This document shows positions 53,948 to 64,000 of a stretch of DNA of 64,000 nucleotides, one piece after another. The stretch comes from an uncultured beta proteobacterium (GTDB taxonomy: Bacteria > Pseudomonadota > Gammaproteobacteria > Burkholderiales > SG8-41): assembly GCA_903889565.1 (NCBI GenBank), contig CAISYC010000015.1, positions 62,001 through 126,000 of the forward strand. Reading direction: 5' to 3'. The translations under genes and the position numbers were made by a program. Within the stretch, counting starts at the first letter, position 1; the number at the start of each line of letters is the position of its first letter. The notes under the pieces are model-generated. The model worked only from the letters and a program-made list of their open reading frames with translations, was not told the DNA's origin and made no database searches.

Positions 53948-55237
53948 TCACCCTGCCCTGTTGGCCTGCTTGTCGCGCTCGATTTCGAGCATTACCGCAG
54001 AGACGGTAAGAAACGATCCGAAAACGATGATTTTATCATTGTCGCGCGCTTTTTTGCAGGCTTCGCGCCAGGCTGCAGCGACATTCGAATACGCCGCGAC
54101 CGGCGCGCTGTTACCCGCCTGCGACAACGCGGCCGCCAGTTCGTCCGCGCGCGCGCCGCGCGCGCCCGGCGTGTCGGCAACATGCCACTGCGTGACCGCC
54201 GGCGTCAGTGCCGCCAGCACGCCGGCGATATCCTTGTCGTGCAACATGCCGCAGACCGCCATGGTCTCGCCGTTCGCAGCGGGCATTTCCGCCAGATTCG
54301 CCGCCAGCACGCGCGCCGCCTGCGGATTGTGCGCGACGTCCAGTACCACCAGAGGTCGTCCGGGCAGCACCTGGAAACGCCCGGGCAATTCCACCGCAAG
54401 CAGGCCGGCGCGCACATCGGCCGCGGTCAGCGGCAGGCGTTCACGCAACGCGTCAAGCGCAGTCATGCAGGCCGCGGCGTTCGCCAACTGGCGGCGACCG
54501 CGCAGCGCCGGCCACGGCAGGCCGTTGCGTTTGACCCGCGGCCCCCAGTAGCGCCACTGCTGCGGCTCGGCGACGTAACCGAAATCGCGGTCGATCAACA
54601 ACAGTTCCGCGCCAACCGCCCTCGCATGAGCCAGCAGCGATTCCGGTGGATCCGCATCGGCGCAGATCGCCGGACGATCACCGCGATAAATGCCGGCCTT
54701 TTCGAAACCGATCGCCTCGCGCGTGTCGCCCAGAAAATTCTGATGATCGAGATCGACGCTGCTGACCAACGCGCAGTCCGCGTCAAAAATGTTCACCGCA
54801 TCAAGGCGGCCGCCGAGTCCGACTTCGAGCACCGCAACGTCGATGCCGGCCTCCGCAAACACCAGCATGGCTGCCAGCGTGCCGAATTCGAAATAGGTCA
54901 GGGTCACATCACCGCGCGCGCGCTCGATGCGCGCAAAGGCGCGGCACAGCGCGTCGTCATCGACGGCACGGCCACCGACGCGCACCCGCTCGTTGTAACG
55001 GATCAGATGCGGCGAGGTATAGCAGCCGACGCGATATCCGGCATGCAGCAGGATCGCTTCGAGCATCGCGCAACAGGAACCCTTGCCGTTGGTGCCGCCG
55101 ACCGTGATGACCGGACAGGCGGGTTTAATACCCAGTTCGCGGCGCACGCGCTCGACCCTGTCGAGGCCCAGTGCGATCGCCTGCGGATGCAGTTGCTCAA
55201 GGTGGGTGAGCCACTGCGCCAGCGATGCGGGGCTCAC
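53948..55237 (-). CDS. folC: Bifunctional folylpolyglutamate/dihydrofolate synthase
   Basis: 429 aa from a GTG at 55237. ATP-binding VGGTNGKGSCCAML, CYTSPHLIRYNERV, TYFEFGTLAAMLVFAEAG, EVGLGGRLDAVN and VDLDHQNFLGDT are Mur ligase-like FolC motifs; VLDVAHNPQAARVL is in the second domain. It adds glutamate to folates. It follows accD after 30 bases. Confidence 0.95.
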   Translation of the reverse strand: MSPASLAQWLTHLEQLHPQAIALGLDRVERVRRELGIKPACPVITVGGTNGKGSCCAMLEAILLHAGYRVGCYTSPHLIRYNERVRVGGRAVDDDALCRAFARIERARGDVTLTYFEFGTLAAMLVFAEAGIDVAVLEVGLGGRLDAVNIFDADCALVSSVDLDHQNFLGDTREAIGFEKAGIYRGDRPAICADADPPESLLAHARAVGAELLLIDRDFGYVAEPQQWRYWGPRVKRNGLPWPALRGRRQLANAAACMTALDALRERLPLTAADVRAGLLAVELPGRFQVLPGRPLVVLDVAHNPQAARVLAANLAEMPAANGETMAVCGMLHDKDIAGVLAALTPAVTQWHVADTPGARGARADELAAALSQAGNSAPVAAYSNVAAAWREACKKARDNDKIIVFGSFLTVSAVMLEIERDKQANRAG

Positions 55238-55267
55238 AACGGGTAAACGATGATGTCCGGCGACCGC

Positions 55268-56134
55268 TCAGGCCGCGGCGGGCTGCCTGAGCAGCAGTGT
55301 GGCAAGGCCGGCGAGTTTGTCGCGCATTTCGCGACGGTCCACTATCATGTCGATCGCGCCGTGTTCGAGCAGGAACTCGGAACGCTGGAATCCCTCGGGC
55401 AGCGTTTCGCGCACGGTCTGCTCGATCACGCGCGGGCCGGCGAAACCGATCAGCGCGCCGGGCTCGGCAATCACGATGTCGCCGACAAATGCAAAACTGG
55501 CCGACACGCCGCCCATGGTCGGATCGGTCAGCACCGAAATGAAGGGCAGCTTTTCTGCCGATAACTGGGTCAGCGCCGCGCAGGTCTTGGCCATCTGCAT
55601 CAACGACAGCAGCCCCTCCTGCATGCGCGCGCCGCCGCTGGCAGTGATGCACACGAACGGCAGCTTCTGCTCGACGCAAACCTGGATGCCGCGCACGAAA
55701 CGCTCGCCGACGACGGAGCCCATCGAGCCGCCGAGAAAACGGAATTCAAAAGCGGCTGCGACCAGCGGAATCGCCTTGACGCTGCCCTGCATTACGACCA
55801 GCGCGTCGGCCTCCTCGGTCTCCCGGTGTGCCTCGTCAAGGCGTTCGCTGTAGCGGCGGCTGTCGCGAAACTTGAGCGTATCGACCGGCGCAACCTCGGC
55901 GCCGATTTCGAAACGCCCCTCGGGGTCGAGCAAGAGGTCGAGCCGTTCGCGCGCGGAAAGGCGGTCGTGGTTGCCGCACTTCGGACAGACGAAAAGATTC
56001 TTTTCAAGATCGGTGCGATACAGCACCGCTTCGCATTTATCGCATTTGCTCCACAGCCCTTCGGGCACGACTTTCTTCGGGCTGCCGCCATCGCGTTTGA
56101 TCTTCGGCGGCAGCAGCTTCTGTAACCAGCTCAT
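55268..56134 (-). CDS. accD: Acetyl-CoA carboxylase carboxyltransferase subunit beta
   Basis: 288 aa. An N-terminal four-cysteine zinc ribbon (CDKC about residue 34, CPKC about residue 53) precedes the crotonase-like carboxyltransferase domain with [34 protein letters not shown] and [17 protein letters not shown]-type blocks (here [12 protein letters not shown]). It transfers carboxyl from biotin to acetyl-CoA for fatty acid synthesis. It is placed between trpA and folC. Confidence 0.98.
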   Translation of the reverse strand: MSWLQKLLPPKIKRDGGSPKKVVPEGLWSKCDKCEAVLYRTDLEKNLFVCPKCGNHDRLSARERLDLLLDPEGRFEIGAEVAPVDTLKFRDSRRYSERLDEAHRETEEADALVVMQGSVKAIPLVAAAFEFRFLGGSMGSVVGERFVRGIQVCVEQKLPFVCITASGGARMQEGLLSLMQMAKTCAALTQLSAEKLPFISVLTDPTMGGVSASFAFVGDIVIAEPGALIGFAGPRVIEQTVRETLPEGFQRSEFLLEHGAIDMIVDRREMRDKLAGLATLLLRQPAAA

Positions 56135-56143
56135 GGCATCCCC

Positions 56144-56944
56144 CTAGCCGCGATCGATGGCGGCACGGATTTCCCTGATCAGCACTGATACGTTTTCAAC
56201 CGCCTTGCCCGGCGCGCTCTTCTCCATTTCTTCGACGAGGCGGCTGCCGATGACTACCGCGTCGGCAATCTCCGACACCGCGCGCGCGGTCTTGCCGTCG
56301 CGGATGCCGAAGCCGACGCCGATCGGGATTTTCACGCGGGTGCGCAGCGAGGCGATTTTCCTGCGGATTTCGTCCACATTCAGATTGGCGGCACCGGTGA
56401 CGCCGCGCAGCGACACGTAATAAACATAACCGCGGGCGAGCAGCGCAATCTGTTCGATACGCGAATCCACCGACGTCGGCGCGATCAGGAAAATCGGCGC
56501 AATGCCGCTGCGGTCGAGCAAGGTGCACAGCTTGACCGATTCCTCGGGCGGATAATCAACCACCAGCACACCATCGATGCCGGCGGCGTTCGCCGCGGCG
56601 GCAAAGGCTTCGTAACCCATCGCTTCGATCGGATTTGCGTAGCCCATCAACACCACCGGCGTGCGGTCGTTGGTCTTGCGAAATTCCGCGACAAATCCGA
56701 GCACGTGGCGCAGCGTCGTGCCGTTGCGCAGGGCGCGCTCGCTCGAACGCTGGATGGTAGGACCGTCGGCCATTGGATCGGAAAACGGCACGCCTAGCTC
56801 GATCACGTCAGCACCGGCAGCTGCCAGCGCGTGCATCAGCGGCACGGTGGTTGCCAGATCGGGGTCGCCTGCCGTGACAAACGGAATCAAAGCCTTGCGA
56901 TGGTGCTGCTGCAAGGCGGCAAAGGTGGCGGCGATTCGGGACAT
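56144..56944 (-). CDS. trpA: Tryptophan synthase alpha subunit
   Basis: 266 aa TIM barrel that cleaves indole-glycerol phosphate. [28 protein letters not shown] (catalytic Glu and Asp), [28 protein letters not shown] and [12 protein letters not shown] are the family blocks. It lies 80 bases after trpB and 9 bases before accD. Confidence 0.98.
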   Translation of the reverse strand: MSRIAATFAALQQHHRKALIPFVTAGDPDLATTVPLMHALAAAGADVIELGVPFSDPMADGPTIQRSSERALRNGTTLRHVLGFVAEFRKTNDRTPVVLMGYANPIEAMGYEAFAAAANAAGIDGVLVVDYPPEESVKLCTLLDRSGIAPIFLIAPTSVDSRIEQIALLARGYVYYVSLRGVTGAANLNVDEIRRKIASLRTRVKIPIGVGFGIRDGKTARAVSEIADAVVIGSRLVEEMEKSAPGKAVENVSVLIREIRAAIDRG

Positions 56945-57024
56945 TGTTCAGCTACCCGCAAGTGCCGGCTCGCGCGCCGGCAGCAGAGACATTTTTCGAG
57001 ATATCGATGACACCCGGCCTGCGC

Positions 57025-58224
57025 TCAAAACGTGATGCCCGATTTTTCGGCGACGGTATGCATATCCTTGTCGCCGCGCCCGGACAGATTGACCAGCAGA
57101 ATCTGGTCTTTTTTCATGCGCGGCGCCATTTTGGCGGCGTAGGCCAGCGCGTGACTCGATTCGAGTGCCGGAATGATGCCCTCGAGGCGACACAGGTCGT
57201 GAAAGGCCTGCAAAGCCTCGTCATCGGTAATCGACACGTATTCGGCGCGACCGCTGTCTTTCAACCATGCATGCTCGGGACCGACGCCTGGGTAATCAAG
57301 CCCGGCGGAAATCGAATGCGTCTCGATGATCTGCCCGTCATCGTCCTGAATCAAATAAGTACGATTGCCATGCAGCACGCCGGGTTTGCCGGCGCACAGC
57401 GTGGCGGCATGTTTGCCGCTTTCAAGGCCGAGGCCGGCCGCCTCGACACCGATCAGTCGCACGTCCTTGTGCGTGATGTACGGGTGAAAAATACCCATCG
57501 CATTGGATCCGCCGCCAACACAGGCCAGCACCGCATCGGGCTGGCGGCCGGTGAGTTCTTCCATCTGCCAGATCGATTCGCGGCCGATCACCGACTGGAA
57601 ATCGCGCACCATCATCGGATAAGGGTGCGGGCCGGCCACCGTGCCGATGATGTAAAAGGTGCTGTCGACGTTGGTCACCCAGTCGCGCATCGCTTCGTTC
57701 AACGCGTCCTTCAGCGTCTTCGAGCCGGATTCGACCGGTATCACCGAAGCGCCAAGCAGCTTCATGCGATAGACGTTCTGCGCCTGCCGCTTGATATCCT
57801 CGGAACCCATGTAGACCACGCATTCCATGCCGTAGCGCGCAGCAATCGTCGCCGACGCCACGCCATGCTGGCCGGCGCCGGTTTCGGCGATGATGCGTTT
57901 CTTGCCAAGCCGGCGCGCCAGCAGGGCCTGACCGACCGTGTTGTTGATTTTGTGCGCGCCGGTATGGTTGAGGTCTTCGCGCTTGAGATAAACCTGGGCG
58001 CCGCCGAAGTGTTCGGACCAGCGGCGGGCATGATAGACCGGGCTCGGCCGGCCGACATAATGTTTGAGTTCGTATTCGAATTCGGCGCAGAACTCCGGAT
58101 CCTCGCGATACTTCGCGTAGGCCGCCTTCAACTGGTCGAGTGCCTCGATCAAAGTCTCGGCGACAAATACCCCGCCATACGGCCCGAAATGACCCTTGTC
58201 GTCCGGCAAATCACCCATCTGCAT
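57025..58224 (-). CDS. trpB: Tryptophan synthase beta subunit
   Basis: 399 aa PLP enzyme that joins indole and serine. [13 protein letters not shown], the PLP lysine in [47 protein letters not shown] and [12 protein letters not shown] are conserved. The ATG at 58224 (or 58218) overlaps the end of trpF by 14 (or 8) bases, so coupling is likely. Confidence 0.98.
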   Translation of the reverse strand: MQMGDLPDDKGHFGPYGGVFVAETLIEALDQLKAAYAKYREDPEFCAEFEYELKHYVGRPSPVYHARRWSEHFGGAQVYLKREDLNHTGAHKINNTVGQALLARRLGKKRIIAETGAGQHGVASATIAARYGMECVVYMGSEDIKRQAQNVYRMKLLGASVIPVESGSKTLKDALNEAMRDWVTNVDSTFYIIGTVAGPHPYPMMVRDFQSVIGRESIWQMEELTGRQPDAVLACVGGGSNAMGIFHPYITHKDVRLIGVEAAGLGLESGKHAATLCAGKPGVLHGNRTYLIQDDDGQIIETHSISAGLDYPGVGPEHAWLKDSGRAEYVSITDDEALQAFHDLCRLEGIIPALESSHALAYAAKMAPRMKKDQILLVNLSGRGDKDMHTVAEKSGITF

Positions 58225-58834
58225 CGCGCACACCCTGAAAAAATGCCGCCATTCTCCGCGCGTCCTTGATGCCGGGCGTGGATTCGACACCGGAACTGGT
58301 ATCGACCGCCGCCGGCCTGACGCGCCGGATCGCCGTGGCGACGTTTCCGGAATTCAATCCGCCGGACAGCACAACCGGCAACGGCAAAGCGGACGGGATC
58401 AGATCCCAATCGAAGCTGGCGCCGGTGCCGCCGTGTTTGCCCTCGACAAAGGCGTCGAGAAGCAAGCCGCGCGCGTCCTCGAATTGACGCGCGTATTGTA
58501 ACAAATCCACGCCCGGCCTGACGCGCAGTGCCTTGATGTAGGGCGTATCGAACTGACGGCAATATGCTGGCGTTTCCTCGCCGTGAAATTGCAACAGATT
58601 GAGCGGCGTTTCGGCGAGCACGCGCTTGACCTCTGCCGCCTCGGCGTTGACGAACAAACCGACTGCCGTGACAAACGGCGGCAGCCGTCGCACGATGGCC
58701 GCTGCCTGGGCCGGTTCGACATGCCGCGGGCTGCTCGGGTAGAAAACGAAGCCGAGCGCGTGCGCGCCGAGGCGGGCCGCTTCCAAGGCGTCCTCCAGGC
58801 GGGTCAAGCCGCAAATTTTAACTGCCGTCGCCAT
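58211..58834 (-). CDS. trpF: Phosphoribosylanthranilate isomerase
   Basis: 207 aa TIM barrel. [13 protein letters not shown] with the catalytic cysteine, [40 protein letters not shown] and [15 protein letters not shown] are family blocks. The ATG at 58834 overlaps the end of truA by 17 bases; the longer frame to 59122 is only a shadow of truA. Confidence 0.96.
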   Translation of the reverse strand: MATAVKICGLTRLEDALEAARLGAHALGFVFYPSSPRHVEPAQAAAIVRRLPPFVTAVGLFVNAEAAEVKRVLAETPLNLLQFHGEETPAYCRQFDTPYIKALRVRPGVDLLQYARQFEDARGLLLDAFVEGKHGGTGASFDWDLIPSALPLPVVLSGGLNSGNVATAIRRVRPAAVDTSSGVESTPGIKDARRMAAFFQGVRDADG

Positions 58835-59624
58835 GATCGCCTTCATTAAACCACACGCGGCGCGGCGCCTGCGGCAGGCCGAAAACGGGATCGTAATCGA
58901 CCCCCGCGAGATAAAGACCGGCGGCCGCCATCGTCGGCGCGCCCTTCGAACGATCGCGCTCGGCGAGCAATTCGGCGAGCCATTGTGGCGGCCGGCGGCC
59001 GGCGCCGACATAGACAAGCGAGCCAACGATATTGCGCACCATATGATGGAGAAACGCATTGCCGGCGAGATCGAACACCACGTAGTCGCCGCGGCGGTTG
59101 ATGTCGAGATGCCGCAATTCACGCACCGGCGAATTCGCCTGACATTCGGACGAACGAAATGCGCTGAAGTCGTGTTCGCCGAGCAGACAGTTGGCTGCGG
59201 CGCGCATTGGTTCGATTTCTAGTTTCTGGTGGATCCAGCCGACGTGTTTGCGGTTCAACGCCGCGCGCACCGGCTGATCGAGCAACAGATAACGGTAGCA
59301 GCGCTCGCTGGCGCCGTAGCGCGCATGGAAATCGTCGCTGACCGGATGGGTCCAAACCACCGCCACCGCAGCGGGCAGCAGCGCATTGACCCCGCGCAAC
59401 CATGCCGATTGCGGCCGCACCGCGTCGCTGTCGAAATGGACCACCTGGGCTACCGCATGCACGCCGGCATCGGTACGCCCGGCGCAGATCGTCGCCACCG
59501 CATGTCCGGCGATTTCAGCCAGCGCGCGCTCCAGCGCGTCCTGCACCGCGCATCCCCCGGGCTGTGTCTGCCAGCCGCAAAACGCGCTGCCGTCGTATTC
59601 GATGCCCAGCGCGATGCGCGGCAT
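58818..59624 (-). CDS. truA: tRNA pseudouridine synthase A
   Basis: 268 aa. GIEYDGSAFCGWQTQPG, catalytic Asp in CAGRTDAGVHAVAQVVHFD, and FLHHMVRNIVGSLVYVGAG are typical. It modifies U38-40 of tRNAs. It is the first gene after the fimV terminator and overlaps trpF. Confidence 0.97.
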   Translation of the reverse strand: MPRIALGIEYDGSAFCGWQTQPGGCAVQDALERALAEIAGHAVATICAGRTDAGVHAVAQVVHFDSDAVRPQSAWLRGVNALLPAAVAVVWTHPVSDDFHARYGASERCYRYLLLDQPVRAALNRKHVGWIHQKLEIEPMRAAANCLLGEHDFSAFRSSECQANSPVRELRHLDINRRGDYVVFDLAGNAFLHHMVRNIVGSLVYVGAGRRPPQWLAELLAERDRSKGAPTMAAAGLYLAGVDYDPVFGLPQAPRRVWFNEGDHGDGS

Positions 59625-59634
59625 GCATTACCTC

Positions 59635-59672
59635 AAAAAAAACTGCCGCTCAGGTCTGCGACCGGGCGGCAG
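59635..59672 (-). terminator. Intrinsic terminator after fimV
   Basis: CTGCCGC and GCGGCAG arms enclose an inner GGTC/GACC pair, followed by eight T on the minus strand (59642-59635). It separates fimV from truA and the trp block. Confidence 0.82.
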
Positions 59673-59696
59673 CGATGTCGATTGTGCTGTCTGGCG

Positions 59697-62522
59697 TCAG
59701 GCGAGCGAATCAAGCAAAGCCTTGGCCTCGGATTGTTGAGCGGTGTCGCCTTCCTTGATGACTTCCTGCAGAATTTCGCGCGCGCCGTCTTTATCCCCCA
59801 TTTCCTGGTAAGCCTTGGCGAGATCGAATTTGGTCTGAACGTCGTACCAGCGATCATCCTTGACGCCACCCTCGGCGGCAGCCGGCGCCGGCGCGGCATC
59901 GACTTTCGGCGGTTCGTCGAAATTAAGGCTGATGTCGTCCAGCCTCAGTTCCGGCAGCAATGGTTCTGCCGCGGGTGCTGCAGAAGTCGTCAGATCGGAC
60001 GGCAGTTCGAGATTCAGGTCCGGCAACACCAATCCCGCATCCTCAACCTTGCCCGTCTTGCCCATTTCGAAATCGATATTCAAGCCGGCGGCGTTTTCCT
60101 GATTCTCCGGCGTCATGACCACGGTTTCATTCGGCGCAAACGCGGGCAATTCCGGCGCTGCGCTGGCTTCGGGCGTCGGCGCGGTCATTGCCGTCGAATC
60201 AAAATTGAAATCGATCATGTTGCCACCCGCGCCGGCATCCAGATTGACGTTGGTTTGCGTCATTTCGTCGGGGCCCGGCGCATCCAGCGTCAAATCGGGT
60301 TCCGCCGTCGCGAGCGCGCCGCCAGCCGGAATATTCAGAGTGAAATCGGGCGCCGCAGCGGCCCCTTCTTCAGCCAGCGGACGACCGACGCCGGAATCCG
60401 CGGTGACATCCTGCGTCGCCGACGGATCGAACCCGGCGGCCAAGCCGGCAAGTTCGCCCGGCTGCATCATCACGGTCTTGCCGCTATCGACGTCAAAATC
60501 CGTCCTTGTACCGGTGGCGCTGCCATCCGGCGCCAACTCAAGATCGAAATCAAGATCAGTACCTGCGGCAGCACCTGCGGCCGGAAGGTCCGCAACAGGT
60601 GCGGATTTGCCGGCCTCATACAATGCATTGTCCGGATCGATGGCGTAACCCATGCCAGCCGCCTTGATCCAGTTGTCACCCGCGCCACCGGTCTGCTCAT
60701 GCAGATTCTTGGCGATTTTTTCGAAGGCATCCTTGTCTTTGCGGCCGGCGTAAATCTGCAGCAGCTTGAGCTTGGCTTCCTCGTGATTCGGGTTCTTGGC
60801 CAGCGCGTCCTTGAGGACTTCCTCGGCCTGGGTGTCGCGGCCGAAATTCAAATAAAGATCGGCTTCCGCCAGCGGATCAACATCGTCGACGCCAGCAGGG
60901 GCCATGACCGGCGCGACGGCCATCGGGGCGACCGCTGCAGCCGCGGCCGCAGCCGATGACTTGGCCGGTTGTTCGTCGCCGTCATCGGCGTCCGCACGGG
61001 CCCGACGGCGGCGCACGAACAGGTAACCGCCGATTCCGAGCACCGCCAGGGCGCCGGCGCCACCGAGATAAAGCGGGTCGGTCAACTGATCAAGAAGATC
61101 CGGCTCGGGCGGCGGCGGTGGCGGAATAACAGGCTTGGGTTTGGGCTTCGGCGCAGGCGGCGGCTCTGCCTTGGGCGCTTCCGCGACCTTGGCCGGCTCC
61201 GCCGGGACCGCATCCTTGGCCGGTTCGGCTTTGGCTGCATCTTTCGCCGGCTCAGCCTTGGCCATATCCTTGGCCGGCTCCGCCTTCGGCGCGTCTTTCG
61301 CCGGCTCGGCTTTCGGCGGCGCAGCTGCAGCTGGGGCAGCGGCTTTGGCTGCATCGGGCTTCGCCGGCACAACGCCCTTCAACTCAAGCAGGCGCTGCAT
61401 ATCCTTGATGTTTTTTTCAAGCTGGGCGATGCGGTCGTTCGCATCTGCCAGGGCTTTTTCGCGCACCGTCGCCTCGTCTTCAAGGGCACGCATGCGTTCT
61501 TTTGTCGACGCGCCCTTGCCCGCTTTGGCACTACCGGGCGCGATTTCACCCTTTGATAACTTGACAACTTCTTTCGGCGCCTCTTTGGAGGCCGCCTTGT
61601 CTTCAACCGGCGCAATCTTGCCCTTCGCAACCGAACTCGATTCGCGCGCAGGCGTATCGCCGGCGCTATCGGCAATTTTCTGGCGATAGGCGTTCCAGTT
61701 TGCGGCCTGCACACGCACTTCCTTCAATGCATCCGCCGGCGGCGTCGCTGCGACCTGCTCCGCATCGGGAACACGCAATATCTGACCGGATTTCAAACGA
61801 TTCATGTTGCCGGCAAAAGCATCGGGATTGTTGCGATAAATGCCAACCAGCATCTGCTCAAGCGTAACGCCATCGGGCTTCACGTTTGCGGCAATCCGCG
61901 CAAGCGTTTCGCCGCGTTTGACCGGGCCATATTCACGATTGGCCGGCTTGGCTGCGGACGGCCCGGGGACCGGTTTGGCCGCATCTGTAGTCGGCGCGGG
62001 CTTGACGACGGGTTTGCTCTCGGCGACCGGCGCGATTGCTGCGGCAGGCGCTTCAACGGCGGCAACCGGTGCCGCGACGACGGGCGGCGCAACCGGCGCA
62101 GCCGCTATCGGTGCGGGCGGCACATTCGGCGGATCGATCAACGCCGTGTATTCACGCACCAGACGCCCGCGCGACCAGCTTAACTCGACCAATACATTGA
62201 TGAAGGGCTCATTGACCACACGCGATGAAACGATCTTGACGTAGGGCGTGCCGTCGGCGCGTTTTTCAATGCTGAGCCGGGCGCCGATTAATACCGGGCT
62301 GAATGCGATGTTGGCTTTGGTGAAAGATTCCGGCGGTGCCAGACGGATCGCCAGACTGGAGGCCTCATCCTTTTGCACCGAAACCAGATCGATCTCGGCC
62401 GACAGCGTCTGCCCGAGCGCCGACAGAATCGTCAATTTACCGAGCCCCGCCGCATTGGCGACCAGAGGTAACAGCAGCCAAAGACCCGCCAAAAACCACG
62501 TTTTATACGGCAATTTATGCAC
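59697..62522 (-). CDS. fimV: FimV family polar-hub/peptidoglycan-binding protein
   Basis: 941 aa. GTG at 62522 preceded by AGAGGG; the ATG at 62567 has no RBS. Signal peptide (LAGLWLLLPLVANAAG), N-terminal FimV domain (~1-125), LysM-like domain (~200-270, YGPVKRGETLARIA), coiled coil (~370-400), a lysine/alanine/proline repeat of PAKDxxKAE units (~405-470), one membrane helix (GGAGALAVLGIGGYLFV), a long acidic cytoplasmic region and a C-terminal FimV-C TPR (WYDVQTKFDLAKAYQEMGD). FimV organises type IV pili and polar proteins. Confidence 0.94.
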   Translation of the reverse strand: MHKLPYKTWFLAGLWLLLPLVANAAGLGKLTILSALGQTLSAEIDLVSVQKDEASSLAIRLAPPESFTKANIAFSPVLIGARLSIEKRADGTPYVKIVSSRVVNEPFINVLVELSWSRGRLVREYTALIDPPNVPPAPIAAAPVAPPVVAAPVAAVEAPAAAIAPVAESKPVVKPAPTTDAAKPVPGPSAAKPANREYGPVKRGETLARIAANVKPDGVTLEQMLVGIYRNNPDAFAGNMNRLKSGQILRVPDAEQVAATPPADALKEVRVQAANWNAYRQKIADSAGDTPARESSSVAKGKIAPVEDKAASKEAPKEVVKLSKGEIAPGSAKAGKGASTKERMRALEDEATVREKALADANDRIAQLEKNIKDMQRLLELKGVVPAKPDAAKAAAPAAAAPPKAEPAKDAPKAEPAKDMAKAEPAKDAAKAEPAKDAVPAEPAKVAEAPKAEPPPAPKPKPKPVIPPPPPPEPDLLDQLTDPLYLGGAGALAVLGIGGYLFVRRRRARADADDGDEQPAKSSAAAAAAAVAPMAVAPVMAPAGVDDVDPLAEADLYLNFGRDTQAEEVLKDALAKNPNHEEAKLKLLQIYAGRKDKDAFEKIAKNLHEQTGGAGDNWIKAAGMGYAIDPDNALYEAGKSAPVADLPAAGAAAGTDLDFDLELAPDGSATGTRTDFDVDSGKTVMMQPGELAGLAAGFDPSATQDVTADSGVGRPLAEEGAAAAPDFTLNIPAGGALATAEPDLTLDAPGPDEMTQTNVNLDAGAGGNMIDFNFDSTAMTAPTPEASAAPELPAFAPNETVVMTPENQENAAGLNIDFEMGKTGKVEDAGLVLPDLNLELPSDLTTSAAPAAEPLLPELRLDDISLNFDEPPKVDAAPAPAAAEGGVKDDRWYDVQTKFDLAKAYQEMGDKDGAREILQEVIKEGDTAQQSEAKALLDSLA

Positions 62523-62714
62523 CGCCCGCCCTCTTGTTATTCTCAGCCACAAGTAAATTAACATCAAATAGTTAGGGTTGCAAGCTCACCCTGCCTCTAA
62601 CCATAACCCCGTATTCGCCGGCGGGCGCTGACGATTTTCGCATTTCGGCCACTAAATAACCGCGGAATTCCGCCGGACCTTGTTACCGGCCAGAAAGCCC
62701 TCAAGGCGCAACAG

Positions 62715-63842
62715 CTAATTTTCGAGCAAAATCCGCAGCATACGACGCAAGGGCTCGGCCGCACCCCAGAGCAACTGGTCACCGACGGTGAAGGCGGACA
62801 GATATTGGCCACCCATGGCGAGTTTGCGCAGTCGGCCAACTGCAATCTGCAAGCCGCCGGTAACCGCGGCTGGCGTCAATTCGCGCTCGGACGGTTCGCG
62901 CCGGTTCGGCACCAGATGAACCCACTGATTGGCCGACGCAATCATCGAATTGATCTCGTCGAGCGGTACGTCGCGCTTCAATTTGATGGTCAAGGCCTGA
63001 CTGTGGCAACGCATTGCGCCAATCCGCACGCACAGGCTGTCGACGGGGATCGCCGCCACACCGAAGCCGTCGCCACGACCGAGTATCTTGTTGGTCTCGG
63101 CACCGCCCTTCCATTCTTCGAGCGACATGCCGTTGCCCATATCCTGATCGATCCACGGAATCAGATTGCCGGCCAGCGGCACGCCGCGGAAATTTTCCAT
63201 CGGCAGCGAGCCATCGTTTTGTTTGGCTTGGACCTTGCGATCGATTTCGAGAATCGCGGACGCCGGATCCGCCAGCAGATCGCGTACTTCCGCATTGACC
63301 AACCCGAACTGTGTCAGCAACTCGCGCATGTGTTGCGCGCCACCGCCGGATGCCGCCTGATAGGTCATGCAGGTCATCCACTCGACCAGATCGTTGGCGA
63401 ACAGGCCATGCAATCCCATCAGCATGCAGCTGACGGTGCAGTTGCCGCCGATATAATTCTTTACCCCCTTCGACAGCGCATTCTTGATCACGGCCAGGTT
63501 GACTGGGTCGAGCACAATCACCGCGTCGTTCTTCATGCGCAGTGTTTTCGCCGCATCGATCCAATAGCCCTGCCAGCCGGCAGCGCGCAATTTTTCGTAA
63601 GTGGCCAGCGTGTAATCGCTGCCCTGGCAGGTCAGGATTACATCGAGCTTTTTCAATTCGGCAATGTCGCCGGCGTCCTTCAACGGCGCGGTTTCACGGC
63701 CCAATGCCGGCCCCCTGCCGCCAACCTGCGAGGTAGTGAAAAACACCGGCTCGATGAGATCGAAATCACCCTCGGCCTGCATGCGCTGCAGCAGCACCGA
63801 GCCCACCATCCCGCGCCAACCGACAAATCCCACGCGTTTCAC
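62715..63842 (-). CDS. asd: Aspartate-semialdehyde dehydrogenase
   Basis: 375 aa from a GTG at 63842. [18 protein letters not shown] nucleotide-binding start, [16 protein letters not shown], the catalytic cysteine in [17 protein letters not shown], and [18 protein letters not shown] are typical of the proteobacterial enzyme. It makes aspartate semialdehyde for Lys, Thr and Met synthesis. It lies between leuB and fimV. Confidence 0.98.
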   Translation of the reverse strand: MKRVGFVGWRGMVGSVLLQRMQAEGDFDLIEPVFFTTSQVGGRGPALGRETAPLKDAGDIAELKKLDVILTCQGSDYTLATYEKLRAAGWQGYWIDAAKTLRMKNDAVIVLDPVNLAVIKNALSKGVKNYIGGNCTVSCMLMGLHGLFANDLVEWMTCMTYQAASGGGAQHMRELLTQFGLVNAEVRDLLADPASAILEIDRKVQAKQNDGSLPMENFRGVPLAGNLIPWIDQDMGNGMSLEEWKGGAETNKILGRGDGFGVAAIPVDSLCVRIGAMRCHSQALTIKLKRDVPLDEINSMIASANQWVHLVPNRREPSERELTPAAVTGGLQIAVGRLRKLAMGGQYLSAFTVGDQLLWGAAEPLRRMLRILLEN

Positions 63843-63880
63843 GATCGCTTCTTTCCTGTCAGGCGTTGCAGTTGCAAAAA

Positions 63881-64000
63881 TTAATCGAGTGCCGCGACCA
63901 CCGCGTCGCCCATTTCGATGGTGCCGACACGGCGCGTTTCGGTTTCGTAAATATCCGCAGTCCGGTAGCCCTGCGCAAGGACTTTCTTCACCGCCGCCTC
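63881..64000 (-). CDS. leuB: 3-isopropylmalate dehydrogenase, C-terminal end
   Basis: The last 39 codons are visible: [12 protein letters not shown], then [13 protein letters not shown] before the stop at 63883-63881. This matches the C-terminus of LeuB, the gene that commonly precedes asd in this group. The rest is outside the window. Confidence 0.85.
   Translation of the reverse strand, partial: EAAVKKVLAQGYRTADIYETETRRVGTIEMGDAVVAALD

Noticed and set aside
56944-58269. 441-codon open frame on the plus strand
   Set aside because: Antisense shadow of trpB.
61082-61372. Repeats in the fimV region that look like a tandem array
   Set aside because: They encode the PAKDxxKAE linker repeats of FimV, so they are protein repeats, not a CRISPR or satellite.
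62578-62714. Possible regulatory RNA between asd and fimV
   Set aside because: Short GC-rich palindromes (CCGGCGGAATTCCGCGG-like) are present, but no known class or T-run terminator was recognised.
1-64000. CRISPR arrays, tRNA or rRNA genes, insertion sequences, prophage genes
   Set aside because: No regularly spaced repeats, no cloverleaf with a CCA-type end, no transposase or phage-like motif was found by reading both strands.

Overview
The window is a GC-rich chromosomal segment from a betaproteobacterium, probably of the Burkholderiales or a close relative. Three things point there. The right-hand gene order is leuB-asd-fimV-truA-trpF-trpB-trpA-accD-folC-dedD-cvpA-purF-metZ. There are many periplasmic receptors of the tripartite tricarboxylate (TctC/Bug) type. 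Proteins such as the DUF6279 lipoprotein and the FIST protein also fit. No rRNA, tRNA, CRISPR array or insertion sequence was seen.

Layout, left to right. 1-3.9 kb: the end of an FAD oxidoreductase, an unknown exported protein, a weakly coding stretch, and a family 2 glycosyltransferase broken by a one-base frameshift at a run of nine G. 3.9-15 kb: SrkA kinase, an OprB-type porin, an unknown protein, two Bug receptors, a periplasmic amidase, two gamma-glutamyltransferases flanking another Bug receptor, and an OsmC protein. 15-21.4 kb: a FIST/DUF599 operon, a LysR regulator, and a TerC-universal stress protein fusion. The fusion is preceded by a yybP-ykoY (manganese) riboswitch. A second, divergent yybP-ykoY riboswitch with its own promoter and terminator leads into a gene for a LysR DNA-binding domain without an effector domain. 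21.4-28.3 kb: HtpG with a heat-shock-type promoter, a three-gene ABC importer and a lipoprotein.

28.3-43.2 kb: Bug receptor, cupin and amino acid permease, then five SAM-methyltransferase-fold proteins. Three of these are paralogues with signal peptides, one is a lipoprotein and one is a membrane-anchored spermidine-synthase-like protein. After them come a complete TctABC transporter next to an FAH-family hydrolase, another Bug receptor and a GNAT. 43.4-49.7 kb: an Npt-type/MFS transporter, an exported aldo/keto reductase, a DUF6279 lipoprotein, an aminotransferase, an exported zincin-like protein and a Bug receptor.

49.7-64 kb: the conserved housekeeping block, all on the minus strand. It covers methionine (metZ, asd), purine (purF), folate, fatty acid, tryptophan and leucine synthesis plus the FimV hub protein. 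metZ is preceded by a strong promoter, a SAM-II riboswitch and a terminator whose loop is complementary to the aptamer core.

The most unusual signals are the exported methyltransferase cluster, the two back-to-back Mn riboswitches (one controlling a DNA-binding-domain-only regulator), the nested start inside the TerC-USP fusion, the metZ switch with a predicted antiterminator, and the G9 frameshift.
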